A stretch of DNA of 38,813 bases, taken from NCBI GenBank assembly GCA_017550525.1, contig JAFZOU010000097.1, positions 1-38,813 of the forward strand. The letters are read 5' to 3'. Positions 1 to 8,661 of this stretch are shown here, piece by piece (the first letter of the stretch is position 1; each line of letters starts with the position of its first letter). Both the position numbers and the translations under genes were made by a program. The notes beneath the pieces were generated by a model. It was not told the origin of the DNA. It saw only the letters and a list, made by a program, of their open reading frames with translations, and ran no database searches. Origin of the DNA: Bacteroidales bacterium (GTDB taxonomy: Bacteria; Bacteroidota; Bacteroidia; Bacteroidales; UBA932).

Positions 1-731
1 GTATGCCCGCCCTCAACCGCACAGAAGAACCGGAAAACGTCATTGAAAGGGGCTGGAAATACTACGCAGAGCACCCCTGGACCGGTGGCGTCTTCTTCTG
101 GACGGGCTTTGACTACCGCGGTGAACCCAATCCCCTGAAATACCCCGCCACGCTCTCAGAATTTGGCATCCTGGACTACTGCGGCTTCCCTAAGGACGAG
201 GCCTTCTACCTCAAATCCTGGTGGACCAGTGAACCCACAGTCCATATCTGCGGCCCTACGCCCGATGTATGGGTATATTCCAACTGCGACGAAATCCGTT
301 TAAGCGTGAACGGCCGCAACCTCGGAAAGAAGAAAATGCCCCGAAACGGCCACCTGGTATGGAAAAACGCCTATCACGGCGGCAAAATCAAGGCTACCGG
401 CTACATTGGTGGCAAAAAGACCGCTGAGGACATCATAGAGCCCACCGGCCCCGCCACAAACGTGGAAGTAACGTCAGAGCGCATCGGCCGCCTGCAGGTG
501 TTCACCCTCACGGCCAAAGACGCCAAGGGCCGATATGTCCCTGACGGCAACGTGCCCGTACAAGCATCCCTGAGCGGCCCCGGCCGCATCATCGGCTACG
601 GCAACGGAGACCCCGCCGGCAGCGAAAAGGAACAGAGCCCCGACGGAAAAACCTGCGCCCTCACCACCTTCAGCGGTAAAGCGCAGGTCCTTGTCCTTGG
701 CGAAGGCGTCCTGGTTTGCCGTGTCCCATAA
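1..731 (+). CDS. GH2 family glycosidase (beta-galactosidase-like), C-terminal part
   Basis: The gene enters from outside the window; its frame is open from base 1 (first whole codon at base 3) to a TAA at 729-731, leaving about 243 residues. The opening residues, GGVFFWTGFDYRGEP followed by SEFGILDYCGFPKD, are the end of the TIM barrel of GH2 enzymes of the beta-galactosidase type. Next come a DUF4982-like domain (WVYSNCDEIRLSVNG, about residues 88-130) and a C-terminal Ig-like domain (about 148-240) with the GNGDP segment common in this family. The catalytic acid and nucleophile lie upstream and cannot be checked. Bacteroidota GH2 proteins are usually secreted and remove terminal beta-galactosyl or beta-mannosyl residues. 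It faces the PUL tail to tail, so it may supply a debranching activity, but it is a separate transcription unit. Family is confident; substrate is not. Confidence 0.85.
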   Translation, partial: MPALNRTEEPENVIERGWKYYAEHPWTGGVFFWTGFDYRGEPNPLKYPATLSEFGILDYCGFPKDEAFYLKSWWTSEPTVHICGPTPDVWVYSNCDEIRLSVNGRNLGKKKMPRNGHLVWKNAYHGGKIKATGYIGGKKTAEDIIEPTGPATNVEVTSERIGRLQVFTLTAKDAKGRYVPDGNVPVQASLSGPGRIIGYGNGDPAGSEKEQSPDGKTCALTTFSGKAQVLVLGEGVLVCRVP

Positions 732-1023
732 ACCCCAAAAGCCGTGTTGACACGTATAACGCTCCAGATGGCGTTTTGGGGGCCGACACGGCAGCGTTTT
801 TCAGGAAAATGGCCGATTTCTTTGCCGTGTTGGCATTAAAATCGGCCATAGAAGCAATCTGAGCGTCAACACGGCAAGCGGGCTTCTTGGGCGGTGCCCT
901 TCGGACGGCGTAGCCGCCCGTGGCTTCGTGAACGGGAGGGGCCCAAAGGCCGTGCCCCAGCACGGACGTATGGGAGGGATAGGACCGAAGGTCCGTACCG
1001 GTCCGAAGGGCACTGGCCGGAAG
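732..1023. other. Structured convergent intergenic region with nested inverted repeats
   Basis: This 292-bp gap between the stops of the GH2 gene and the epimerase gene has no convincing gene. Four related 11-mers of alternating orientation start at 741, 782, 824 and 865 (GCCGTGTTGAC, GCCGACACGGC, GCCGTGTTGGC, GTCAACACGGC), spaced 41-42 bp. The outer two pair perfectly. ATGGCCGATTT (809-819) pairs perfectly with 839-849. A second block has a perfect 13-bp stem, 894-906 with 1001-1013, enclosing small hairpins at 917-936, 950-965 (CCGTGC/GCACGG) and 982-994 (GGACC/GGTCC). No clear T-tract follows any stem. It could be a bidirectional termination region, a cluster of palindromic repeats, or a structured RNA. 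Confidence 0.6.
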
Positions 1024-2199
1024 CTACCCCAGTATCCTGAGGGCCTCAAGGCACATACGGGAGTTGTGGTAGGGGCACTTCCAGAAGCCGGCCTTGGGGT
1101 TGGATTTGTCAAGGGTGCCATCGGCCATAACGGCCCACCACCATTCTCCGCCTTCACGGTCCACAAGATTCTTAAGGATGTAATCCCAGGCCTTGAGGGC
1201 TATATCATAACCGGAGGCAACTCCGTGGTACTTCCAAAGCCAGAGGTTACCCACAACGGTCTCGGCCTGGACCCACCACTGACGGGAGTCGTCAAAGGTG
1301 CCGTCCGGAAGCTTCTCATAGCGCATGGAGCCGTCCGGCAGAAGACCTTCGTTGCCTGCAATGCCAAGCCTTAAAGCGTAAGGTTTTACACGTGAAACAA
1401 CACTTTCATCGTTAAGGGCCTCAGCGCACTCCAGCATAAGCCAGGAAGTCTCTATGTCGTGGCCATAAGAGACTGCTCCGGGAAGCACTGTCCAGTCATT
1501 CTTGAAGTAGAGTTGAAGATGCCCGTCATCCCCCATCACCTTTCTGCAGGTAATGTCCAGAAGCCTCTCCACGGCCTCTTTCAGGGACGGATCCGGCCAC
1601 ACCCTGTAAAGATTTGCAAATGCCTCCAGGATGTGGAGGTGGGAGTTCATAGTCTTATCGGCATTGATATCGTGGGCCGATAAAGACATATCCTCCAGCG
1701 GAGAAAAGTCCCGGGAGAGGGCCTCGGTGTAGCCGCCGTAGAGGGTGTCTGAGAACTTTGCCTCAACCACCCTGAATAGGTTCACGGCCTCCTCAAGGGC
1801 CTCCTTGTCGCCATTTGCCCTCACAAGTTCTGAAAGCCCGTAGATTGCAAAGCCCTGGGAGTAGAGCTGCTTCTTGTCTTCAAGAGGCTCTCCCGCAGCC
1901 GATACGCTCCAGTAAACCCCGCCATATTTGTGGTCACAGAAATGCTTCAGGAACCACTCCTTGGCCCAGACTGCGGCATCCAGATACTCCTTCCGGCCAA
2001 GCGCGCGATAAGCCGCCGCAAAAGCCCAGATTATACGGGCATTGAGAATCACGCCTCTTGGCGCATCCTTAATCACATCGCCGTTTGCAGAGACCTCTCC
2101 GTAGAAGCCTCCCTCCGGGTCACGGAGCTTTAACCAATACTGCAGGATGTTCTCCTGCAGTACTGATTTGAATTCATTTAAATGTTGGGAGTTTCCCAT
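1024..2199 (-). CDS. Cellobiose 2-epimerase / mannobiose 2-epimerase (AGE family)
   Basis: This 391-residue protein has no signal peptide and should be cytoplasmic. It carries the hallmarks of cellobiose 2-epimerases of the N-acylglucosamine 2-epimerase superfamily: GGYTEALSRDF (155-165), KTMNSHLHILEA (182-193), SYGHDIETSWL (244-254), WWVQAE (308-313) and KCPYHNSRMCLE (374-385). His187/His189, His247 and His378 match the conserved histidines of the (alpha/alpha)6 barrel, including the catalytic pair. These enzymes turn beta-1,4-mannobiose into mannosyl-glucose, or cellobiose into glucosyl-mannose. With the GH130 gene in the same run, this is the known Bacteroides mannobiose pathway: epimerisation followed by phosphorolysis. 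It is the last gene of the PUL. Its ATG lies 22 bp inside the 3' end of the GH3 gene, suggesting coupled translation. Confidence 0.92.
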   Translation of the reverse strand: MGNSQHLNEFKSVLQENILQYWLKLRDPEGGFYGEVSANGDVIKDAPRGVILNARIIWAFAAAYRALGRKEYLDAAVWAKEWFLKHFCDHKYGGVYWSVSAAGEPLEDKKQLYSQGFAIYGLSELVRANGDKEALEEAVNLFRVVEAKFSDTLYGGYTEALSRDFSPLEDMSLSAHDINADKTMNSHLHILEAFANLYRVWPDPSLKEAVERLLDITCRKVMGDDGHLQLYFKNDWTVLPGAVSYGHDIETSWLMLECAEALNDESVVSRVKPYALRLGIAGNEGLLPDGSMRYEKLPDGTFDDSRQWWVQAETVVGNLWLWKYHGVASGYDIALKAWDYILKNLVDREGGEWWWAVMADGTLDKSNPKAGFWKCPYHNSRMCLEALRILG

Positions 2200-4499
2200 A
2201 CCTTTGTTTCTGTGCAGTTAACCATAACTCCAAGGCCGCCGCAGGAGATGCGGAAATCGCCCTTTTCAAGGCGCCACTTTCCGTCGGCGCCTACAAATGC
2301 CAGGGCCGATGCAGGGAGTTCAAACTCCACGGTCTTAGTCTCACCAGGCTCCAGGGCAATCTTTTCAAAGCCGCGGAGACGCTTCACATCCGGGATGAGG
2401 GATGCCACAAGGTCAGAGCTGTAAAGGAGAACTGCTTCCTTGCCGGCGCGATCTCCAACGTTCTTCACGTCCACTGAGACTTTCAGGACATCGCCGGCCT
2501 TGAAGGATTGCCGGTCGGTGCCGGCAATGACGGAAAGATTGGAATACTCAAACTTGGTATAGCTGAGGCCGAAGCCGAAGGGCCACTGGACGTCCATAAC
2601 TGCGTCGTAGTTGTAGGAGCCTTCCATGGTCTCGCGGTGCTCTGACACCTTGTAGTCATAGGTGTGGAGGGCGTTGATGTGCTTGGAGTAGGTGAACGGA
2701 AGCTTTCCGGAGAAGTTCTCATCACCTGCAAGAAGGGCTGCCAGAGCGTCGCCGCCATAGTTTGAAGGCAGCATCACGTCCACAACGGCCTTTGCAAGGG
2801 GCTCGATGTCTCCGATGAGGCGGGGACGGCCCTCGTTAAGGACCAGGACAACGGGCTTTCCGGTAGCGGCAACGGCCTTCACCAGTTCCTTCTGGTTGGC
2901 CGATAAATTAAGGTCATCCATGTTACCGGGAGTCTCGCAGTAGGAGTTCTCACCCACGCAGCACACAATGACGTCTGCGCTTCTGGCAACGTTCACGGCC
3001 TGCTGGAGGCTTGCCACAACGTCCTTCTGCCAGTCTGCACCTTCATAGACAACGCCGGGAACCCAGGTGACCTTTCCGGGGAAACGGTTCTGGAGGGCTT
3101 CCAGGATGGTATTGTACTGAGGCACATAGTCATCGGCCGATCCCTGCCAGGTGTAGCTCCAGCCGCCGTTGAGGGTGCGGAGAGAATTGGCGTTGGGGCC
3201 GCACACAAGGATGCGCTCCGTGCCCTTGAGAGGAAGGATGCCATCGTTCTTAAGGAGAACCTCTGACTCAACGGCGGCCCTGTAAGACTCCTTCCCGAAT
3301 TCCTCTGATGCGAACTCCTGGTAATCGTACTCCCAGCAGGGGTTCTCAAAGAGGCCAAGGCGCACTTTCAGCCTCAGAACGCGGCGCACTGCATCATCAA
3401 GGCGTTCCCTGGAAATAAGACCTTCCTTAACGCACTCGATCACTGCGGTGCAGCACTCGGGATCGTAAGGGTCCATAATCATATCAATTCCGGCGTTGAT
3501 GCCCATAGCCACGGCTTCCTTCTTGTCTGCCGCAACGTGGTCACGCTGGTAGAGGTTGTCAATATCGGCCCAGTCCGTCACAAGCATACCGTCCCAGTTC
3601 AATTGCTCTTTCACCCAACCGCTGAGGAGGATGGCGTTGGCGTGGGTGGGGATGCCGTTGATGGAGGCGCTGTTCACCATTGCGGTGAGGGCGCCGGCAC
3701 GGAAGCACTCCAGGAACGGGGCGAAGAACTTCTCCCTTAGGTCATTCTCCGCGATGATTGCGGGCGTACGGTCCTTACCGCTCACGGGAACGCCGTAACC
3801 CATGAAGTGCTTGATGGACACGGCGCAGTTTTCAAGGCCGATATTATTGGGATCCTCACCCTGGATGGCCACGGTTTCCTCGCGGGCCATTTCTGCCTGC
3901 AGGTAAGGGTCCTCGCCGAAGCTTTCCCACAGACGGGGCCAGCGGGGATCACGGCCAAGGTCCATGACCGGGGAGAACACCCAGGGGACCTGTGCGGCAC
4001 GGGTCTCATAGGCCATTGCGCGGCCCATCTGGCGGGCAAACTCACGGTTGAAAGTGGCGCCGAGGTTAATCTCCTGAGGGTACATGGAACCATCGCTGAG
4101 GTAAGACGCGCCGTGAATCATATCCAGGCCGTAGATGCATGGAATGCCGATTGCCTCCATACTCTTTTCCTGGATCTGGCGTACCATAGCGGCGGTTTCC
4201 TCGCGGGAGTGGGCTTTGTCGTGCATCACGTTGAGGATGGAGCCAACCTTGTACTCACCGATAATCTTGTCAAGCTTTGCGGGGTCAATTGCCTCGCGGG
4301 TCTCATCTTCCAGGCTGGAGATGTTGAGCTGCACCAGCTGACCGGCCTTCTCCTCAAGGGTCATACCCTTAAGCACCTTCTCTACCTTTGCCTCAACCGC
4401 TTTGTCGGTGGGGATTGCGGGAGCCGCTCCCTGATTGCAGGAAGATAAAGCGGCGGCCGATATTACAACACTGGACATCATTAAAACTGTCTTTTTCAT
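2178..4499 (-). CDS. GH3 beta-glucosidase-type lipoprotein
   Basis: A 773-residue protein of usual length for three-domain GH3 enzymes. The N-terminus is a lipoprotein signal peptide ending LSSC, with Cys21 lipidated, so it is anchored to a membrane on the periplasmic or outer face. The (beta/alpha)8 domain holds KHFMGYG (230-236) and the nucleophile motif GMLVTDW, Asp309 being the likely nucleophile. The second domain has LLKNDGILPL and GENSYCETPG; Glu522 is the likely acid/base by position. A fibronectin III-like domain fills about 660-770. GH3 members here usually remove beta-glucosyl, sometimes beta-xylosyl, residues from oligosaccharides; in this PUL it could trim glucose from glucomannan or xyloglucan fragments. 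It begins 12 bp after the GH31 stop and overlaps the epimerase gene by 22 bp. Confidence 0.93.
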   Translation of the reverse strand: MKKTVLMMSSVVISAAALSSCNQGAAPAIPTDKAVEAKVEKVLKGMTLEEKAGQLVQLNISSLEDETREAIDPAKLDKIIGEYKVGSILNVMHDKAHSREETAAMVRQIQEKSMEAIGIPCIYGLDMIHGASYLSDGSMYPQEINLGATFNREFARQMGRAMAYETRAAQVPWVFSPVMDLGRDPRWPRLWESFGEDPYLQAEMAREETVAIQGEDPNNIGLENCAVSIKHFMGYGVPVSGKDRTPAIIAENDLREKFFAPFLECFRAGALTAMVNSASINGIPTHANAILLSGWVKEQLNWDGMLVTDWADIDNLYQRDHVAADKKEAVAMGINAGIDMIMDPYDPECCTAVIECVKEGLISRERLDDAVRRVLRLKVRLGLFENPCWEYDYQEFASEEFGKESYRAAVESEVLLKNDGILPLKGTERILVCGPNANSLRTLNGGWSYTWQGSADDYVPQYNTILEALQNRFPGKVTWVPGVVYEGADWQKDVVASLQQAVNVARSADVIVCCVGENSYCETPGNMDDLNLSANQKELVKAVAATGKPVVLVLNEGRPRLIGDIEPLAKAVVDVMLPSNYGGDALAALLAGDENFSGKLPFTYSKHINALHTYDYKVSEHRETMEGSYNYDAVMDVQWPFGFGLSYTKFEYSNLSVIAGTDRQSFKAGDVLKVSVDVKNVGDRAGKEAVLLYSSDLVASLIPDVKRLRGFEKIALEPGETKTVEFELPASALAFVGADGKWRLEKGDFRISCGGLGVMVNCTETKVWETPNI

Positions 4500-4511
4500 A
4501 TAAGGTTTTAG

Positions 4512-7133
4512 TTAGTTATTTCCAGCAACTACAACTTTGTAGGTTCGGTTTTCCGGCATTCCCGGATATGAGCCTTCACGGGGGCCGATATCAGCCTTCC
4601 CTGCGGCATCGTTCCAGTAGATACGGGTGATGGCGTACTGGCCCTTTTCGTATCCGTAAGTTAGGCCGTCATCCTCATAGAGAGTGAAGGAAGAATCGGC
4701 CCCTGGATATACCATAAGGGTTATCTCATCTGAAGGAACCTCCTCCGTCCATTCCATGTCCGGGCCCATGGGGATGATGCTGCCGGCACGGACATAGAGT
4801 GGCATACGCTCATACGGGGCGTCCACGGTGATGCGGCGGCCGCCCTCAATCTTCTCCCCGGTGTAGAAGTCATACCAGATGCCTTCCGGGAAGTAGACGC
4901 TGCGGCTTGTTGCCTTATACTCAAATACCGGGCAGGCCATAAGAGCGGGGCCAAAGAGCCATTGGTCTGAAAGGTCACGGACCTCAGGATCATCAGGATA
5001 ATCCATAGCAAGGGCCCTCATTATGGTGGCATCCTCAAAATGGACGGCGCCTGTAAGTGAATATATATAAGGCATAAGCCTGTAGCGAAGCCTCATATAG
5101 TAGAGGATGCTCTCGTAGGCCTTGGAGCCCTCCGGAGCAATGTTCCAGAGTTCTCTCCTTGGCCACTGGCCGTGGGTGCGGAAAAGCGGCACAAACGTGC
5201 CAGCCTGATGCCAGCGGGTCTGGAGCTCCTGCCATTCAGGGGCATTTGCGCTGTCATAGAACTTGCTCATCACGGAGAAGCCGCCAATGTCCATTCCCCA
5301 GAACGGAATGCCGCTCATGGAATAGTTAAGACCTGCTGCCGCCTGCATACGGAAATCTTCCCAGGATGTGCCGATATCCCCGCTCCAGGACGCCGTAGAA
5401 TACCTCTGGAGGCCGGCGAAGCCGTTACGGGTAAGGAGGAACACCCTCTTGTCCGGATCAACGGAACGCTGGCCCTCGTAGATAGCCTGGGCATTAACCA
5501 GGGCATAAGCGTTAAGGTATTCAGTGGAAGAGCCAAGGGCGTTTGGAGTGATGAGCCACTTGAAGTAATCCATGGGGAGGCAGTCCCTGAGGTTTGGCTC
5601 AGAGGCGTCCATCCACCAGGCGTCTATCTTTTTGCCGAACTTAGTGTAGAGGTTACGGTCCATCTGGTCCCAGAACATCTTGCGGCCGCCTTCTGCGTAG
5701 GCGTCATAGAAACTCTGCTTATGGCCCAGCCAGTCTTCAAGGCCGGCTTCCTCAGCGTGAGTGTAGGCATAGCCTGCGGCCTTCAGTTCCTTATAATTGT
5801 CCGTATTGGTGTAGAACTTGGGCCACACGCTTATCATAAAGCGGCCGTGCATGGCGTGAACGCTGTCAAGCATTGCCTCGGGGTCCGGGTAGCGGGAAGA
5901 GTCAAACTGATGGCTTCCCCACTGGTCATCCTCCCAGTACTGCCAGTCCTGAACGATATTGTCTACGGGGATGTGGCGGCGACGGAACTCAGAAAGGGTC
6001 CCCACAAGGTCTTCCTGGGTGGAATAGCGCTCACGGCTCTGCCAGAATCCAAGGGCCCATTTGGGCATTACGGGGGCCTTGCCGCTGAGTTTACGATAAC
6101 CGGCAATCACTTTGTCGGCGCTTCCGCCTGCGATGAAGTAGAAATCGGCCATAGGCTCGCATTCACTCCAGAATGTGAGTCGGGATTCTTCCTCCGGAGT
6201 TTCAAGGGGGGCAACCCTGAGGCCGATATACGACACGTCTCCGTCCGGCTCCCAGTCTATCTCCACGGGAGTAGGGACACCCTTTTCAAGGTGGACGGTA
6301 TATTTGCAGCTGTTGGGGTTCCAGGCCGGACGCCAGCGGCGGCTCATGACTTCCTTGCCGCCGATTGAAGTACTCTGGAAGCCGGCGTAATACTGGATGA
6401 AGTGGTAGTCGCCGGTCTCACGGGCGGTGATGGTGCCGGTGTAGCGCACCTTGGCCCCGTTCAGGGGCACCTGGGGAAGGTTCTTTATCGCCCACTCGTT
6501 CTCATAATAGAGGGAGTCTTCCTTCTGGGTGATGACCTTGCCGTCGGAGGCAGTGTATCGGCCCTCAAGGTCAAGGACAAATACCTCCCCAAGCTGGCGG
6601 TAGGGTTCCTTGCTTCCCCAGCGGCTGTAGGAATAGGCGTCAAAGAGGATTCCGTAGCCCTTGTTGGAGAGCACGAAGGGGACGCTTATCTTGGTGTTGT
6701 ACTGGTAAAGTTCCTCACGGCGGCCCTTGTGGTCAAGTTCCCCGGCCTGATGCTGCCCAAGGCCGTAGAAGGCCTCGTCTGCCACAGAGGCAAAACTCAC
6801 AGCCGTGCCTTCATTGAAGGATACCTTTCCGTCAGTGGCAAGAGGGGTTCCATCGGCCCGGAAGAATGATATTATGCCGTCCTCGACGGTTACCTTCAAG
6901 GCAGCCGTCGTAAGGGTCTTTCCGTCAAAGCTGAAATCCGTGCAGCCCTTCTGGGGCAGTACGGCAAGGCTTTTACGCTCACTGAACTTCATTTCCGGAG
7001 TTACGCTCACGCGCACTATCTCCGGGCTCACAACTTCAAGACGCACAAGCCCGGCGTCCGTTTTCACGGCAACGCGGTTACGCGGCGCGCAGGAGAGCGC
7101 AAGAACAAGAAGTATTAAAGACAGTCTTTTCAT
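4512..7133 (-). CDS. GH31 glycosidase with PA14-like insert, lipoprotein
   Basis: This is read as 873 residues from the ATG at 7133, which gives a clean lipoprotein signal (MKRLSLILLVLALSC, Cys15) and a TGATG overlap with the esterase stop. An in-frame ATG four codons upstream (7145) is the alternative. The order is an N-terminal beta-sandwich, a PA14-like insert at about 222-306 (ARETGDYHFIQYYAGF), the catalytic barrel, and C-terminal beta domains. WWMDASEPN supplies the likely nucleophile Asp509, and WSGDIGTSW the acid/base Asp586. GH31 with a PA14 insert is the architecture of alpha-xylosidases in xyloglucan loci, but the family also includes alpha-glucosidases and alpha-galactosidases. 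Here it is the only candidate alpha-side-chain enzyme, as no GH27 or GH36 is present. The family is certain; the substrate (alpha-xylosyl or alpha-galactosyl) is inferred. Confidence 0.92.
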   Translation of the reverse strand: MKRLSLILLVLALSCAPRNRVAVKTDAGLVRLEVVSPEIVRVSVTPEMKFSERKSLAVLPQKGCTDFSFDGKTLTTAALKVTVEDGIISFFRADGTPLATDGKVSFNEGTAVSFASVADEAFYGLGQHQAGELDHKGRREELYQYNTKISVPFVLSNKGYGILFDAYSYSRWGSKEPYRQLGEVFVLDLEGRYTASDGKVITQKEDSLYYENEWAIKNLPQVPLNGAKVRYTGTITARETGDYHFIQYYAGFQSTSIGGKEVMSRRWRPAWNPNSCKYTVHLEKGVPTPVEIDWEPDGDVSYIGLRVAPLETPEEESRLTFWSECEPMADFYFIAGGSADKVIAGYRKLSGKAPVMPKWALGFWQSRERYSTQEDLVGTLSEFRRRHIPVDNIVQDWQYWEDDQWGSHQFDSSRYPDPEAMLDSVHAMHGRFMISVWPKFYTNTDNYKELKAAGYAYTHAEEAGLEDWLGHKQSFYDAYAEGGRKMFWDQMDRNLYTKFGKKIDAWWMDASEPNLRDCLPMDYFKWLITPNALGSSTEYLNAYALVNAQAIYEGQRSVDPDKRVFLLTRNGFAGLQRYSTASWSGDIGTSWEDFRMQAAAGLNYSMSGIPFWGMDIGGFSVMSKFYDSANAPEWQELQTRWHQAGTFVPLFRTHGQWPRRELWNIAPEGSKAYESILYYMRLRYRLMPYIYSLTGAVHFEDATIMRALAMDYPDDPEVRDLSDQWLFGPALMACPVFEYKATSRSVYFPEGIWYDFYTGEKIEGGRRITVDAPYERMPLYVRAGSIIPMGPDMEWTEEVPSDEITLMVYPGADSSFTLYEDDGLTYGYEKGQYAITRIYWNDAAGKADIGPREGSYPGMPENRTYKVVVAGNN

Positions 7134-8590
7134 CAGTATTCCCAATCATCTGTACGGAAGGGCGGCACGGGGATGCCGCTTGTCTTCTGGAGGTTTGCGC
7201 CCATCCAGTTGCGCCAGGCGTAACGTACGGCTACGGGCTTAGGAACTTCCGGGCACTTCACAATGATAGTCTGGCCATCCCAGTCAACCTCCGCCTTTGC
7301 AAGGTGGAACTCCCGGTCCTCACCGGCAAGTTCAAAGCCCACGATGTCACGTGAGGTCATTGAGCCAAGGTTACTCCATACGTTGGTAAGCCAAACCTTC
7401 ACGGTGCCGTCCTCTTCCAAGGCAAGGTCCTTCAGGAGCGCGGGCTCAATGGAAATGCCGGTAGGGATGCCGTAAACGTTCTGGAGGGCGGTGAGTTCCA
7501 TCATATCGGCAACCTCCCTCTTGTAAGGAGGATGGATGGTGACTGGGTCTCCTAGGGTTTCCGTGCATACGTACCAGGCGTTGGTGGTTTCAGATGCCAT
7601 CCTCATCTGGGCCTCCACAAAGAAAGGACGCCAGCGGCCGTCAGAATCTCCGTGATGATATGGAGCCAGGAGCGCATAGATGAAAGGCATATCTCCCCTT
7701 CCCCAGGAATCTCTCCAGAGCTGGAGCATGGATGCCTGAAGTTTATCGTAGCAGCCCTTCTGGCCGATATTGGAGCAGCCCTGATACCACAGGAAGCCCT
7801 TTGCGGCATAGCCTGCGACGGGTTTTACGCGGCCGTTCCAGATAAGTTCCGGGGTCTCGGGCCAGCGGTCCGGGTTCTCAACTACAGAATCAATCTCGGC
7901 CCTTTCCTCCGGGGTAAGGTCCACACGGTCAATGGCCTCCCTTGTCATCCAGGGCTCTATTCGGCTGCCGCCCCAGGCATTCACTATGATGCCAACGGGA
8001 ACGCCAAAATTCTTTGAAAGCCTCTTTGCAAAGAAATATCCTATGGCCGATGTCCTTGAAACAACGTCTCCGGTGGAGTATGCCCAAACGGTTTCCACAT
8101 CTTTCTGGGGGGCCTGGCACTTAGGGGTTTTGATATCAAATACACGTATCTGGGAGGCAGTTTCCGCGGCATCCAGGATGGCCTCAGTGCTGCCTTCAAT
8201 TCCCTGGAAACCGAATCCGCTTATGGGCATTTCCATATTGGACTGGCCGGAGCACACCCATACTTCACCAAACACCACGTCATTCAGTTCTATCTTCTCC
8301 TTCCCGGACTTCACAAGCAGGCTTTGGGAGCGGCCATCGGCCTTGAAAGTCTGTAAATACACGCGCCAGGTGCCGTCATCGGCCACAGTAGTGGAAACAG
8401 CTTTTTTGAGCCAGGAGGCCTTCACCTGCACCTTCTTGCCGGGTTCTCCCCATCCCCATACGGGTACGGTGGTTTCCTGCTGCAGAACTGCATGATCTGA
8501 AAAAACATGTGCAATCTGAAGCGGCTGCGCATTCAAAGCCGCACTCAGAAAGAGAAGCGCCGCCACAAGGCGTGGACGTAAATGTTTCAT
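7133..8590 (-). CDS. SGNH carbohydrate acetylesterase (sialate O-acetylesterase / SASA type)
   Basis: A 485-residue secreted protein with a signal peptide (hydrophobic stretch about 8-20, likely cut near ALNAQ). An early Ig-like domain containing VLQQETTVPVWGWGEPG precedes WVCSGQSNMEMP, with Ser117 as nucleophile, and ends with GDPVTIHPPYK, where Asp349 and His353 complete the active site. The family removes O-acetyl groups from sugars; in plant-fibre PULs, members act on acetyl-xylan or acetyl-mannan, so deacetylation of acetylated (galacto)glucomannan is the likely job. One oddity: the block usually written WYQGESN reads WYQGCSN (269-275), replacing the common Glu by Cys. It sits 71 bp after the GH130 start and overlaps the GH31 start by one base. 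Sialate is not an obvious substrate in this context. Confidence 0.85.
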   Translation of the reverse strand: MKHLRPRLVAALLFLSAALNAQPLQIAHVFSDHAVLQQETTVPVWGWGEPGKKVQVKASWLKKAVSTTVADDGTWRVYLQTFKADGRSQSLLVKSGKEKIELNDVVFGEVWVCSGQSNMEMPISGFGFQGIEGSTEAILDAAETASQIRVFDIKTPKCQAPQKDVETVWAYSTGDVVSRTSAIGYFFAKRLSKNFGVPVGIIVNAWGGSRIEPWMTREAIDRVDLTPEERAEIDSVVENPDRWPETPELIWNGRVKPVAGYAAKGFLWYQGCSNIGQKGCYDKLQASMLQLWRDSWGRGDMPFIYALLAPYHHGDSDGRWRPFFVEAQMRMASETTNAWYVCTETLGDPVTIHPPYKREVADMMELTALQNVYGIPTGISIEPALLKDLALEEDGTVKVWLTNVWSNLGSMTSRDIVGFELAGEDREFHLAKAEVDWDGQTIIVKCPEVPKPVAVRYAWRNWMGANLQKTSGIPVPPFRTDDWEY

Positions 8591-8661
8591 TATTAATCTT
8601 TTACATGATTTAGGGTCCGGAAATCCAAGTACCCTCTTTTCACTAACTCAATAATACTCAA

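Noticed and set aside
928-1374. 148-codon plus-strand frame at the end of the epimerase gene
   Set aside because: Two thirds lie antisense to the epimerase, the rest in a palindrome-rich gap; no protein family seen.
5172-6368. 398-codon plus-strand frame opposite the GH31 gene
   Set aside because: It mirrors a well-conserved GH31 gene, shows no recognisable family, and reflects the codon bias of the true gene.
8591-8661. Possible internal promoter in the 71-bp gap before the acetylesterase
   Set aside because: No TAnnTTTG box on the minus strand, and only a weak GGGT/ACCC pairing.
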